From Dehalobacter sp. CP (GTDB lineage Bacteria; Bacillota_B; Desulfitobacteriia; Desulfitobacteriales; Syntrophobotulaceae): a DNA stretch of 64,000 nucleotides. Both the position numbers and the translations under genes were made by a program. Each line of letters opens with the position of its first letter. Position 1 is the stretch's first letter. The notes beneath the pieces are model-generated. The model worked only from the letters and a program-made list of their open reading frames with translations, did not search any database and was not told where the DNA came from. The DNA is taken from assembly GCA_009910795.1 (NCBI GenBank), contig VMEE01000016.1, forward strand, positions 74,278 to 138,277, read 5' to 3'. Positions 44,016 through 52,940 of the stretch are shown piece after piece.

Positions 44016-46880
44016 ATGCGCGGGAAATCTATTTTAAAACCTGGTCTCAAGGTACTCGTTTTACTCATCATTATTATTGCTGTGCTTTCGGCCTTGAGCG
44101 GATTCTACGAAGACTGGCTGTGGTTTACCGACTTAGGGTACGCAACTCTATTCTGGACACCGTTCTTCAGCAAAGTACTTATTCAGGCCATTAACGGAAC
44201 AATGTTGTTTTTAGTGATTTTCGCAACACTGATGTCGGGAAGACATGCGTTTACAACGTTTTACAATGAAAGATTCCGTAAAAGGATCAGACTGGTCGAA
44301 GAAGTCAACCTTCCGCCTGCTGTCAGTCCGCGCAGGGTTACCATTTCCCTGCTTGTTTTATCTGCCGTGATCAGTATTATTGTGAGCTTCATCGTCGGTT
44401 TTACCGGCTGGCTTGATTTTCTGTCCTTTGTAAATGCCTCTTCCTTTAATTATTCCGACCCGCTGTTTAATCAGGATCTTGGTTTCTTTGTGTTTAAGCT
44501 TCCTTTCTTTGAGACCATTTATAACGCATTTTTCTCTCCAATCCTTATTTTAACCTTGTTTACCGCACTTTTTTATATTATGACAGGGGTCGTCCGCTTC
44601 CATTCCATCCGGATCTGGAAGAAAGATGTTGTCGTCATCAGTCCTACGGCCAGAAGACACCTTGGGGTTCTTTTAACCATTCTTTTTGCGCTGAAAGGCT
44701 TTGGCTACTATATCAGCGCCTATGAACTCGTTTACTCGCATAGAGGCCACGTCATCGGTGCCGGATACAGTGACATCTATGCCTCGCTTCCGGTTTTTAA
44801 GATCCTGGTCGTTGTGAGTTTGGTCTGTTTTCTGTTCTCCCTTATCGCGTTTTTTCGGAAAGATTCCCGTTTGCTGACCATGCCGATTATGTTTCTGATT
44901 GTCTTTTCACTTTTCACTTCGGGAGTCTTTCCTACAATGCTCCAGTCCATGGTTGTCGTTCCGAACGAGCTGGAAAAAGAAACGCCGTATATTGCCAGCG
45001 AGATCCAAATGACCCGCTATGCCTACGGTCTGGATAAAATCGCGGAACAGGACTACACCGGGGTTGATACGGTTACTGCGCAAGACTTAAAAGATGAGGT
45101 TGGGACTCTGAATAACGTACGCCTGAACGATCCCCGTCCAATGCAGCAGATTTACAACCAAAAACAGGGAATTCGCCAATACTATAAATTTAATGATATT
45201 GATGTTGACCGGTACAATATTGGTGGTACGTATCGCCAGGTTATGCTCTCAGCGAGGGAAATCTCGGTTCAGGACCTTGATCCGAAAGCTTTGACCTTTA
45301 TTAATACCCGGTTTAAATACACGCATGGTTTCGGCTTAACCGCTTCGTTCGCCAATGCCGTCACTACCAAAGGGCTTCCTGCTTTTGCGGTAAGCAATGT
45401 GCCGCCACAAACAGACTATGAGGAACTGAAGATTACCGAACCACGGATCTACTTTGGCGAACTGACGAATGACTGGGTCGTTGCCGACACCAAATCCAAA
45501 GAATTTGATTATCCCCTTGGCAATGATTACGCGATGAACAACTATGCCGGCAAGACGGGTATCCCGTTTACTGCTTTTAACAAACTGATGCTGTCTCTTC
45601 ATCAAATGACTCCGCGTTTTTATCTGGCCGGAGAAGTGACTTCGGAAAGCAAGCTTCTTCTGAACCGGAATATTTTGGACCGGGTCAAGAAACTGGCGCC
45701 GTTTCTGACGTATGACGATGATCCTTATACCGTGATTGACAACGGCAGGATTAAATGGATTATTGACGCCTATACGACAACGGATAAAATTCCTTACTCC
45801 AGTAAAAACTCCACCCAAGGTTTTAACTATATCCGCAATTCCGTTAAAGTCGTTATTGATGCTTATGACGGTACTGTTGATTTCTACGCGATTGACGAAG
45901 AAGATCCTATTCTTAAGACTTATCAAAAGATTTTCCCGGGTGTATTCAAAAGTAACTCGGAAATGCCCTATTCCTTAAAATCTCACCTGCGCTATCCGGA
46001 AACGATGTTCAAAATCCAATGCGACATGCTGAATACGTTTCATATGACCAATACCAAAGTCTTCTATAATAAAGAAGATGCCTGGAATGTAGCGAAGGAA
46101 ATCTACGGTTCAGCAGAACAAAATGTGGAACCGTATTACGTGATCATGAAACTTCCCGGGGAAACAAAGGAAGAATTCGTGCTGATGCAGCCTTTTACCC
46201 CGGCCTCCAGCGCGTCGAACAGCAGAAATAATCTTGTGTCCTGGCTGGGAGCCAGAATGGATGGCGAGAATTACGGAAAACTTGTCTTATATAAGATGCC
46301 CAAAAATATAGAGATCGACGGTCCGTTCCAAGTTGAGTCCAGAATCGATCAGGATCCCGAAATTTCCCAGCAGTTTGCGTTATGGGACCAAAAAGGATCG
46401 AGCGTTCTCAGAGGAAATCTGCTGGTATTGCCGATTGGCGGAAATATCTTGTTTGTGGAGCCCATTTATCTGCAGTCTACGACCAGCGGCAGTATTCCCG
46501 AAATGAAGCGCATTGTGGTCGTCTATGAAGATAAAATTGTCATGGCCGATACGCTGGAAGAAGGATTGAAAGGAATCTTCGGTCGTTCTGTACCGTCTTT
46601 GAATACGCTGCAAGAGAAACCGCTTGAGGAATCCGGCGCAGGGGACGGAACTGATACCACGAAAACAGAACTGAAGAGTGTTCTGGAACAAATCAAACAA
46701 ATCCGTGAAATGCTCGAAGCCTTGGAAAATCAGGTCACAGCCATCAATAACGAAGACCCCACTCCGGACAGCGGGCTGGGTACCGGTCAGGACGTTTCCA
46801 CGGATAATAAAGCTGAGAATGCCTCCGCCGCTTCTGTTAAAGGCACTGCTGCTGAGGCTACCGTGAACGCTGGCCAATAA
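44016..46880 (+). CDS. UPF0182 family large membrane protein
   Basis: A 954-aa protein. About seven helices lie within the first 310 residues, including one starting VLVLLIIIIAVLSALS. A large extracytoplasmic domain follows, with the family segments GYSDIYASLPVF and YAYGLDKI. The last 90 or so residues form a helical and then disordered Thr/Ala/Asn-rich tail. The function of the family is unknown. AGGAGGG precedes the ATG at 44016. It probably shares a transcript with the MscS-type channel 22 nt downstream. Confidence 0.93.
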   Translation: MRGKSILKPGLKVLVLLIIIIAVLSALSGFYEDWLWFTDLGYATLFWTPFFSKVLIQAINGTMLFLVIFATLMSGRHAFTTFYNERFRKRIRLVEEVNLPPAVSPRRVTISLLVLSAVISIIVSFIVGFTGWLDFLSFVNASSFNYSDPLFNQDLGFFVFKLPFFETIYNAFFSPILILTLFTALFYIMTGVVRFHSIRIWKKDVVVISPTARRHLGVLLTILFALKGFGYYISAYELVYSHRGHVIGAGYSDIYASLPVFKILVVVSLVCFLFSLIAFFRKDSRLLTMPIMFLIVFSLFTSGVFPTMLQSMVVVPNELEKETPYIASEIQMTRYAYGLDKIAEQDYTGVDTVTAQDLKDEVGTLNNVRLNDPRPMQQIYNQKQGIRQYYKFNDIDVDRYNIGGTYRQVMLSAREISVQDLDPKALTFINTRFKYTHGFGLTASFANAVTTKGLPAFAVSNVPPQTDYEELKITEPRIYFGELTNDWVVADTKSKEFDYPLGNDYAMNNYAGKTGIPFTAFNKLMLSLHQMTPRFYLAGEVTSESKLLLNRNILDRVKKLAPFLTYDDDPYTVIDNGRIKWIIDAYTTTDKIPYSSKNSTQGFNYIRNSVKVVIDAYDGTVDFYAIDEEDPILKTYQKIFPGVFKSNSEMPYSLKSHLRYPETMFKIQCDMLNTFHMTNTKVFYNKEDAWNVAKEIYGSAEQNVEPYYVIMKLPGETKEEFVLMQPFTPASSASNSRNNLVSWLGARMDGENYGKLVLYKMPKNIEIDGPFQVESRIDQDPEISQQFALWDQKGSSVLRGNLLVLPIGGNILFVEPIYLQSTTSGSIPEMKRIVVVYEDKIVMADTLEEGLKGIFGRSVPSLNTLQEKPLEESGAGDGTDTTKTELKSVLEQIKQIREMLEALENQVTAINNEDPTPDSGLGTGQDVSTDNKAENASAASVKGTAAEATVNAGQ

Positions 46881-46902
46881 TTCTAAGCAGAAGGTAGTGC
46901 GT

Positions 46903-48135
46903 ATGATATTCAATCTGGACCAATGGCTGATTTACAAAGGAATTGAAGAAACGGCTGCAGTCCTGATCGCGAATGCCGCAGCGGTGGTTATGGTTCTGCT
47001 GGTCAGTATTTTGGCCTTCATCGTTACAAAGCAAGTATTCCTGCGAATCCTTGCTTTCTACATCCATCGCAACAAAATCCTCTGGGATGATAAGCTTCTT
47101 GGCAGGAAAGTCTTCAGACGCCTGGCGCATATGATCCCGGCAATTGTAATCTACGCCGTAGCCGGACTGTTCCCGGAATATTCCGGCTTCATTCAAAAAA
47201 TAGCGATTATTTACATCATTGTGGCCGGCACATTGGCCATGCTCGCTTTGCTTGACGCGATTGACGATATTTATCGGACTTTTGAAGCTTCCCGGTTCAA
47301 ACCGATCCGCAGCATCGTCCAGGCCCTGAAAATAGTCGTCTGGCTCATCGGCGGCATCTGGATGATTGCTACGATGATTGACCGTTCCCCTCTCCTTCTG
47401 CTAAGCGGAATTGGAGCAGTAACGGCAATCATCCTCTTGATCTTCAAGGATTCTCTTCTAGGTCTGGTAGCGGGGATTCAGCTGTCTTCCAATGATATGC
47501 TCAGGATCGGTGACTGGATAGAAATGCCCAAGTACGGCGCTGACGGAGACGTTACGGACATTTCCCTGAACACCGTCAAAGTCAGAAACTTTGATAATAC
47601 GATTACAACAATTCCGTCGTATGCCCTGATCTCCGATTCCTTTAAAAACTGGCGCGGTATGCAGGAATCCGGCGGCAGAAGAATTAAGAGATCTATTTTT
47701 GTTGACAGTTCCAGCATCCGTTTCTGCACCGATGATATGCTGGCGAAGTTCAAGGAATTCCGATATCTTTCTGAGTATATCGAGAATAAAAAACGGGAGC
47801 TTGAGAAATACAACCTGGAACATAACATTGATCCTGCTCAGCTCGTAAACGGCAGAAGACTTACGAACATTGGTACGTTTCGGGCCTACCTTCAGACCTA
47901 TCTTGAAAACCACCCGGAGATCCACCCGGAAATGACCAGGATGGCACGTCAGCTTCCGGTGACCGAGTACGGGATTCCGATCGAAATCTATGCGTTTACC
48001 AAGGATACATCCTGGGAAAGCTATGAAACCGTCCAGGCCGATATTTTTGACCATATCCTGGCCATTGTTCCGGAGTTTGAGCTGCGGATTTATCAAAGCC
48101 CCACCGGCTACGATCTGCGGCATATGGGGCTGTGA
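46903..48135 (+). CDS. MscS-family mechanosensitive channel (YbdG type)
   Basis: A 410-aa membrane protein with several N-terminal helices and the MscS core. The pore helix region includes SGIGAVTAIILLIFKDSLLGLVAG and is followed by the beta domain (IGDWIEMPKYGADGDVTDIS). It relieves osmotic pressure. The ATG at 46903 is 8 nt after AGAAGG; a GTG at 46897 is less well placed. It is convergent with the ferritin-like gene. Confidence 0.92.
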   Translation: MIFNLDQWLIYKGIEETAAVLIANAAAVVMVLLVSILAFIVTKQVFLRILAFYIHRNKILWDDKLLGRKVFRRLAHMIPAIVIYAVAGLFPEYSGFIQKIAIIYIIVAGTLAMLALLDAIDDIYRTFEASRFKPIRSIVQALKIVVWLIGGIWMIATMIDRSPLLLLSGIGAVTAIILLIFKDSLLGLVAGIQLSSNDMLRIGDWIEMPKYGADGDVTDISLNTVKVRNFDNTITTIPSYALISDSFKNWRGMQESGGRRIKRSIFVDSSSIRFCTDDMLAKFKEFRYLSEYIENKKRELEKYNLEHNIDPAQLVNGRRLTNIGTFRAYLQTYLENHPEIHPEMTRMARQLPVTEYGIPIEIYAFTKDTSWESYETVQADIFDHILAIVPEFELRIYQSPTGYDLRHMGL

Positions 48136-48142
48136 GCTTTCT

Positions 48143-48547
48143 TTAGACTTTTAAAAACCACAAGAACCAGACTGCATGGTTTTGCTCATCGGCGGCTGCT
48201 CTTTTGAATTGTTCCCTGATAAAAGGATCCTGTGTCTTTTCAGCCACATTATGATAGAAATCAACCGTATGCTGCTCATCCTGAAAGGCAGACTTTAGAG
48301 CCGCCCTGTAAGCGGCAGGACATTCTTCAGTCATCTGAGGGTTTGGTTTTGTCCCTGTGATTTCAGTAAATATCTGCGAAAATATGTGATAATGCCGCAC
48401 CTCGTCCTGGCGGATCTCCAGGATTTGTTTTCTTATTTCCTGATTCGGCGCTTTTTCAGCCAGCTTGGCGTAACAGGCGATCGCGCTATACTCTCCGTTG
48501 ATAGCCCTGACCAAATCCTGAGTTAATGAGCTTGTGCCCGGAACCAT
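48143..48547 (-). CDS. Ferritin-like/rubrerythrin-type diiron protein
   Basis: A 134-aa four-helix protein. Metal ligands appear as Glu in NGEYSAIACY, Glu and His in QDEVRHYHIF, Glu in QDEQHTVDFY, and Glu and His in ADEQNHAVWF. Without a rubredoxin tail it may act in iron storage or peroxide removal. GGGGAGG precedes the ATG. It lies 112 nt downstream of the amidohydrolase-like gene. Confidence 0.87.
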   Translation of the reverse strand: MVPGTSSLTQDLVRAINGEYSAIACYAKLAEKAPNQEIRKQILEIRQDEVRHYHIFSQIFTEITGTKPNPQMTEECPAAYRAALKSAFQDEQHTVDFYHNVAEKTQDPFIREQFKRAAADEQNHAVWFLWFLKV

Positions 48548-48659
48548 ATAAGATACCTCCCCAACATTAATTGTTGGTTTATTCTATCTCATTAATTCAC
48601 GGATCGTGCCTGGCTATTAATTTCCTGATCAGAAAATTTTAAGTACGCATTGGCCGCGT

Positions 48660-49358
48660 TCAGGCCAGTCGTTTTACACTTTCCGCCAGGGCACCTATTA
48701 GACGGTGAAACCCCAAGGCATTCTGAGCTGGAACACGGTAATGTTTATTGATCTCTATCTGTACTGCCGGAATTCCCAGTTCGTGTGAGACAAAATGGGA
48801 GACGGTATTCGCGCCGGAAGCGGCAAAAAAGTCCGTCGAAACTCTGGCTAAGCCGAAATCCCGGAAGTTTTGTTCCAGGATTTCCAAAATATTCGCCTTG
48901 CCAAGCAGGTTCTTCTTTTGATTTGTGCCCAGGTCCACATCGAAATCTCTCTCCCGGGCAGCCCCATGAATGTCCAGAACAACCTTTACTTTCTTTTCAC
49001 GGCAGAAGCTGGCGATCCGGTCTTTATACATGCAGGGATCGTCGGCATTCGGGTCTCCGCCGTAGAGCTTTGTCGCTGCTATGGCATGGCATCCCGTCAA
49101 TTTGTTTAACAGGAAGACAACCGAGCCGGTGAACTGATCCGACATCAGGATCTTTTTCTGCCTGTAATGCCTGACCGCATGCGGCGCGGACACCAGCACC
49201 GGAAGCTCCCCGCGCGTTAACAGGAACGGCTCTTCCTGCCGTGGATTGACGCGTTTGTCTGTTTTATAAAAATATACTTTTTCTATATTGACGGCTTCTT
49301 CATTTAAGCGGGCCCGGTTATATTCATTTAAGACCTTTTCAGGCATATTCTCCATCAT
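48660..49358 (-). CDS. N-formylglutamate amidohydrolase-like protein
   Basis: A 232-aa protein. APHAVRH, DIHGAARER and QIEINKHYR are the metal and substrate motifs of the N-formylglutamate deformylase/amidohydrolase superfamily. The substrate is not established and no histidine-degradation genes are nearby. It is 38 nt downstream of the beta-propeller gene, on the same strand, suggesting the last gene of the ANTAR-led operon. Confidence 0.82.
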   Translation of the reverse strand: MMENMPEKVLNEYNRARLNEEAVNIEKVYFYKTDKRVNPRQEEPFLLTRGELPVLVSAPHAVRHYRQKKILMSDQFTGSVVFLLNKLTGCHAIAATKLYGGDPNADDPCMYKDRIASFCREKKVKVVLDIHGAARERDFDVDLGTNQKKNLLGKANILEILEQNFRDFGLARVSTDFFAASGANTVSHFVSHELGIPAVQIEINKHYRVPAQNALGFHRLIGALAESVKRLA

Positions 49359-49396
49359 TGGACTAGTACCTCGTTAACTTTAAAAATCGGCATGGA

Positions 49397-50467
49397 CTAT
49401 ACTTCCCTCCAGTAATAAACAGACTTCTCGTTTCCCGGCAAAAGCTCCAGGTACAAATCACCCGTTGGAGCTAAGATGATGACCGCATTGGATTCTGTAG
49501 CGGACACATCCGGTAATCTCAGCCATTGATGTTTACCGTTAGCGAAAATGACGTCCAGGCGTCCCTTGCTTTTGATTATAACCTGATTCGTATTGCTGAT
49601 TTTTGTTTCTGTCTCCGCATACGGAATCTCCCCTTGCCAGACCACGGCTTCCGTCATCGCCGGGCCGGATGGCTGTACTTGATAAACGGTCACCTCCTGA
49701 AGGATGTTCCCGCTGACTTTACCAACATAGATTTTGTCGTCACGACAGCCAAGCAGCGTATCTTCAGGGTCAACAGAAATAGGGTTCTTACTGCCGGCCT
49801 GATAAACATCAATCGCCTTGTCCGTCCCCATTCTGCTCTCTGCATAGATGCTGCCGAATTTATTGGAAACCGCAATGTTTAGGATTTCTTCTCCCTGCTG
49901 ATTCACCCTGTTCAGGGTCTTCATGATATCCATTGTAATCAGCTGGCGGGTCTGATTGTCATCCTTAAACAAGATAAATAGCTTGTTCGTATAGGTCGAC
50001 ATTTCAATTTGCAGCACCTGATTGACCGCGAGGCTTAATTCCCTGTCCAGCATCGGTTCAAAGCTGTTCAATTCAGAAGAGCCGGTGCTGAAATCCACAG
50101 AATATAAGCTTGTTACGGCGTTCTTGTTCTGCTCCCTGATCAGATAGACCATACCGTTCCGGTCCGGAAGCCAAGCGAAGCCGGCGATCTTTGCTGCGTC
50201 CTCTTCCGGGCACTTTGAGAAGATCTTCGTGTTCGTCGTCAAATCAATGACTTCAAGATAACGTCCCGCTTGATAGGCCAATAACTTTTTATTGTAAGAC
50301 AACGCAAAGCCGTACGCCTGACTAAGATCCGTTTTCAGAACATACGCCTGATTAATATGCAAAGAAGGGTTTAACAGCTGTTCTGCTTGCCAGTTCAGCA
50401 GCGCATAAACAGCAAGCTGTAATACCAGGGAAGGTAATAACAGCCAGATGATCCATCGTCTTTTCAA
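49397..50467 (-). CDS. Membrane-anchored protein, probable beta-propeller
   Basis: A 356-aa protein with one N-terminal membrane helix (about residues 6-22) and an extracytoplasmic region in which YLEVIDLTTNTKIF and LYSVDFSTG look like propeller blades. I do not recognise a named family. The TTG start lies behind GAGGGGTGGGG and overlaps the glycosidase-like gene stop by 4 nt. By context it may assist that enzyme at the cell surface. Confidence 0.7.
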   Translation of the reverse strand: MKRRWIIWLLLPSLVLQLAVYALLNWQAEQLLNPSLHINQAYVLKTDLSQAYGFALSYNKKLLAYQAGRYLEVIDLTTNTKIFSKCPEEDAAKIAGFAWLPDRNGMVYLIREQNKNAVTSLYSVDFSTGSSELNSFEPMLDRELSLAVNQVLQIEMSTYTNKLFILFKDDNQTRQLITMDIMKTLNRVNQQGEEILNIAVSNKFGSIYAESRMGTDKAIDVYQAGSKNPISVDPEDTLLGCRDDKIYVGKVSGNILQEVTVYQVQPSGPAMTEAVVWQGEIPYAETETKISNTNQVIIKSKGRLDVIFANGKHQWLRLPDVSATESNAVIILAPTGDLYLELLPGNEKSVYYWREV

Positions 50468-51477
50468 TTTTGCCCCACCCCTCTAGGTTTCTTTTCCGGC
50501 ATCACCACAAAAGCTGTAGGCATATAGCGTTCGCCGTAGATGTTCCAGAGTTTATTGACAATCTGACCTTGATAGAACAATTCCGTTGAAGAACCGCCGT
50601 CAAGATTCGCTGCATTTTCGGCTCCATATTCAATAAATATATTCATCAGATCCCGCAGCGTGGCTCCCATACTCCAGTCAGGCTGTCTGCCGTCTATCAC
50701 AACGAAAATAACCGTACCGTCGGCTTTTTGCCCGATTCCCGTCCTGGGAGCGAGTCCCCAGCCGCCGTCGCCTTTAATCTGTGGTTCTCCGTTCAGAATA
50801 AGGTTTGGCTCGAAGCTGACCGCATGCCGAATCCCAAGATCCCCGATAATCCCTGAGGAGAGTTCCTTGGCAGAGACTGTCCGGAGTATCAGTTTTCCTT
50901 CTTTGTTAAAACCGATCAGATTCGCACCTTTAGCCGCGTTCAGATTTTCATGAATGAGCTGCCCGTCCCTGACGGTGATCCCATCCGGATAAGCACCGTT
51001 CCCCTGCGAATTCGGATCATAAAAGCCGCCGGCATTCATACCGGCTACTGCGCCCTCCGCAGTGACCAGTTCCGATAAGCGCTGTCCGGCTATGCCAATC
51101 TCTTTGGTAACGGCAACTTCGATCTGAAGAGGGTCACGTACGAGCATGACGATGCCTTTAAAATATTTGCCTTCAATATTTTCTATCCTAATCCCGTTTT
51201 CTTCATCGTCAATCTTATGGTCAATATGCTGAATGACAGGTTCCACGGTAACTGACGTATTTCCGTATTTCTGGGTAATTTCAGCAATTTTTTCATCCGA
51301 TAAAAAAAAATCCGCTACCTGAGGATGGCGGGACGTCAGAATCGTTCCGACCGTAACATACGTCAACGAATGAAAAGGACCATAAAAGACAATGAAAGGC
51401 CCTAAGAGGATGAACAACAGCATATTCCCAACGATGAACCGGATCAGAAATTGTTTTTTTGTTATCAAGGTCTCCAC
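50464..51477 (-). CDS. Phosphodiester glycosidase family (NAGPA/DUF2233) membrane protein
   Basis: A 337-aa protein with an N-terminal membrane anchor (about residues 11-33) and a C-terminal phosphodiester glycosidase domain. GMNAGGFYD, PRTGIGQKADGTVIFVVIDGR and NLDGGSSTELFY are hallmark segments. Bacterial members release N-acetylglucosamine linked through phosphodiesters to wall polymers. GTG at 51477 overlaps the ANTAR gene by 13 nt, so the two are coupled. Confidence 0.9.
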   Translation of the reverse strand: METLITKKQFLIRFIVGNMLLFILLGPFIVFYGPFHSLTYVTVGTILTSRHPQVADFFLSDEKIAEITQKYGNTSVTVEPVIQHIDHKIDDEENGIRIENIEGKYFKGIVMLVRDPLQIEVAVTKEIGIAGQRLSELVTAEGAVAGMNAGGFYDPNSQGNGAYPDGITVRDGQLIHENLNAAKGANLIGFNKEGKLILRTVSAKELSSGIIGDLGIRHAVSFEPNLILNGEPQIKGDGGWGLAPRTGIGQKADGTVIFVVIDGRQPDWSMGATLRDLMNIFIEYGAENAANLDGGSSTELFYQGQIVNKLWNIYGERYMPTAFVVMPEKKPRGVGQN

Positions 51478-52031
51478 GTTCCTTTTACGACATCGGCAGC
51501 GATTGCCCGAATTGTTTTTCTTGAGGTCATCGCTTCTGTTCGAATCGAGGCATAGGCTGTTTCTTCATCCATCCCGCCTGCAATCAGGATTAAAATCGCC
51601 TGATACACCAGTTTTCTTGTTTTAAGCTCATCATTTAATTTATTCATTTCTTTGCGCTGTTCTATTTCTCTGTTAAACCGGTGTTCAGCCTGGGCAATCC
51701 CGGAGACGACATCTATCGCTCTGAGCGGAGCCGTCATGATATGGTGGACATTGGTTTTCAACGCAAAATCCAGGTTCACATAATCCTTTTGATCAAGCAC
51801 GAAAATAACCGGACAAATATTGGCATGAACGAGATTCTGAACGAGATCAAGCGGGGAAATCCCCTGGATATCCCCTCCGCAGATGATCAGGTCAGGCTCA
51901 ACCCGCTGCGCCATGCGCAGAGCCTCTATACCACTGTCAGTCCTCGCGATCGCCTGATAATTGGCCAAAGGCAGGACGGCATTCAATTCATTGATTTGTT
52001 TTTCCTGGCTAATCAGTATGGCTCTTTTCAT
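51465..52031 (-). CDS. ANTAR-domain RNA-binding response regulator
   Basis: A 188-aa protein. Residues about 1-120 form a receiver-like domain whose acidic phosphorylation segment is altered (DLIICGGDIQG). A short coiled coil (REIEQRKEMNKLNDELK) leads to a C-terminal ANTAR domain (LVYQAILILIAGGMDEETAYASIRTEAM). Known ANTAR proteins such as EutV bind paired RNA hexaloop hairpins with A at position 1 and G at position 4, and cause antitermination. It heads an overlapping operon with wall-polymer genes. AAGGGA precedes the ATG. Confidence 0.92.
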   Translation of the reverse strand: MKRAILISQEKQINELNAVLPLANYQAIARTDSGIEALRMAQRVEPDLIICGGDIQGISPLDLVQNLVHANICPVIFVLDQKDYVNLDFALKTNVHHIMTAPLRAIDVVSGIAQAEHRFNREIEQRKEMNKLNDELKTRKLVYQAILILIAGGMDEETAYASIRTEAMTSRKTIRAIAADVVKGTWRP

Positions 52032-52091
52032 TTAGTCCCTTTACTCCATCAAGAAATCGATCAACAGTTCTATTATACTATTTGGCAAAGC

Positions 52092-52147
52092 AAAAAAATA
52101 AGTGCTTTCGTACCAAGAATTTTTTGATTAAAAGGTACCAGACACTT
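52092..52147 (-). terminator. Terminator/attenuator 61 nt before the ANTAR gene
   Basis: On the minus strand AAGTG and GTACC pair with GGTAC and CACTT across a small internal loop. Seven U residues follow. It sits between the CARDB-like gene and the ANTAR gene; a TATAAT-like box lies just after it on the minus strand (52072-52077). Confidence 0.7.
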
Positions 52148-52227
52148 AATGATACTATATTTATAAGGTTCTAAGCAATGATTTTTCCTTACACTCCGTT
52201 TTACTACGGTTACATGGTTCGATAAAG

Positions 52228-52782
52228 TCAGGACTTTATCGACGAATCAACATTGAAGACCACCCTGGCTTCCGTATTTTGAGACGCACCGCCTTCGAGA
52301 TTGGCTTTGATTGCCAGTACCATCTCATGCTGGCCTGCCGTCGCACTCTTGCCGGTTGCATCACCTAAGGCTTCAATATTTTCAAAGGCAATTTTAGCTG
52401 TTGCTCCGGGTTCCAGTGTCGGTATAATCCCTTCCTTGCTGACCTGCTTATTTTTATCTTCCAGGGACTGAATGGTCAGGACAACCGGCACATTGGTCAT
52501 CGTGTTTTCGGTCATGTTTTGGATGATCGCAGAGACTTTAAAATGACTTGCCGGTAGGATCTGGACTCCCTTAAACATTTCCTCTCCGTAAGTGATGTCC
52601 CGGATGACAATTTGAGGATCAAAATCAATACTTACAATTTTAATCTCAGGTTCTGTTTGTTCCGGAGTGGAAACGATCTCCGTATTTCCGATCAAGCTGC
52701 CCATAAGGCCAATAAGAGCAACCAATATGACCAGTCCTCCGACAAACAAATACTTTCTCTTAATAATAAAGAATTTAGCCAA
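52228..52782 (-). CDS. Membrane-anchored protein, probable Ig-like/CARDB fold
   Basis: A 184-aa protein with one N-terminal helix (FVGGLVILVALIGLMG) and an exposed domain whose strands (KVSAIIQNMTENTMTNVPVV, LEPGATAKIAFENI) resemble CARDB-like beta sandwiches. Function unknown. I chose a TTG at 52782 because GGAGGTG lies 8 nt upstream; an ATG at 52806 would precede that site. A perfect dyad (52219-52242) overlaps its stop codon. Confidence 0.7.
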   Translation of the reverse strand: MAKFFIIKRKYLFVGGLVILVALIGLMGSLIGNTEIVSTPEQTEPEIKIVSIDFDPQIVIRDITYGEEMFKGVQILPASHFKVSAIIQNMTENTMTNVPVVLTIQSLEDKNKQVSKEGIIPTLEPGATAKIAFENIEALGDATGKSATAGQHEMVLAIKANLEGGASQNTEARVVFNVDSSIKS

Positions 52783-52817
52783 TTGTCTGCACCTCCATAA
52801 AACCATTTCTAATAGAA

Positions 52818-52852
52818 AACCTATGCATGCTTTTCATGGACATGCATAGGTT
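52818..52852 (-). terminator. Terminator downstream of the DnaI-like gene
   Basis: AACCTATGCATG (52818-52829) and CATGCATAGGTT (52841-52852) pair perfectly around an 11-nt loop. On the minus strand TTTTCTATT follows. Confidence 0.75.
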
Positions 52853-52940
52853 TATACCCAAAAAATCCTTATGATTTGAGGAAATTCGCCTTAAGCAGAC
52901 AGCTTAGGAAAATATCTTAGCGTTTTTTCTAATTGGACGC

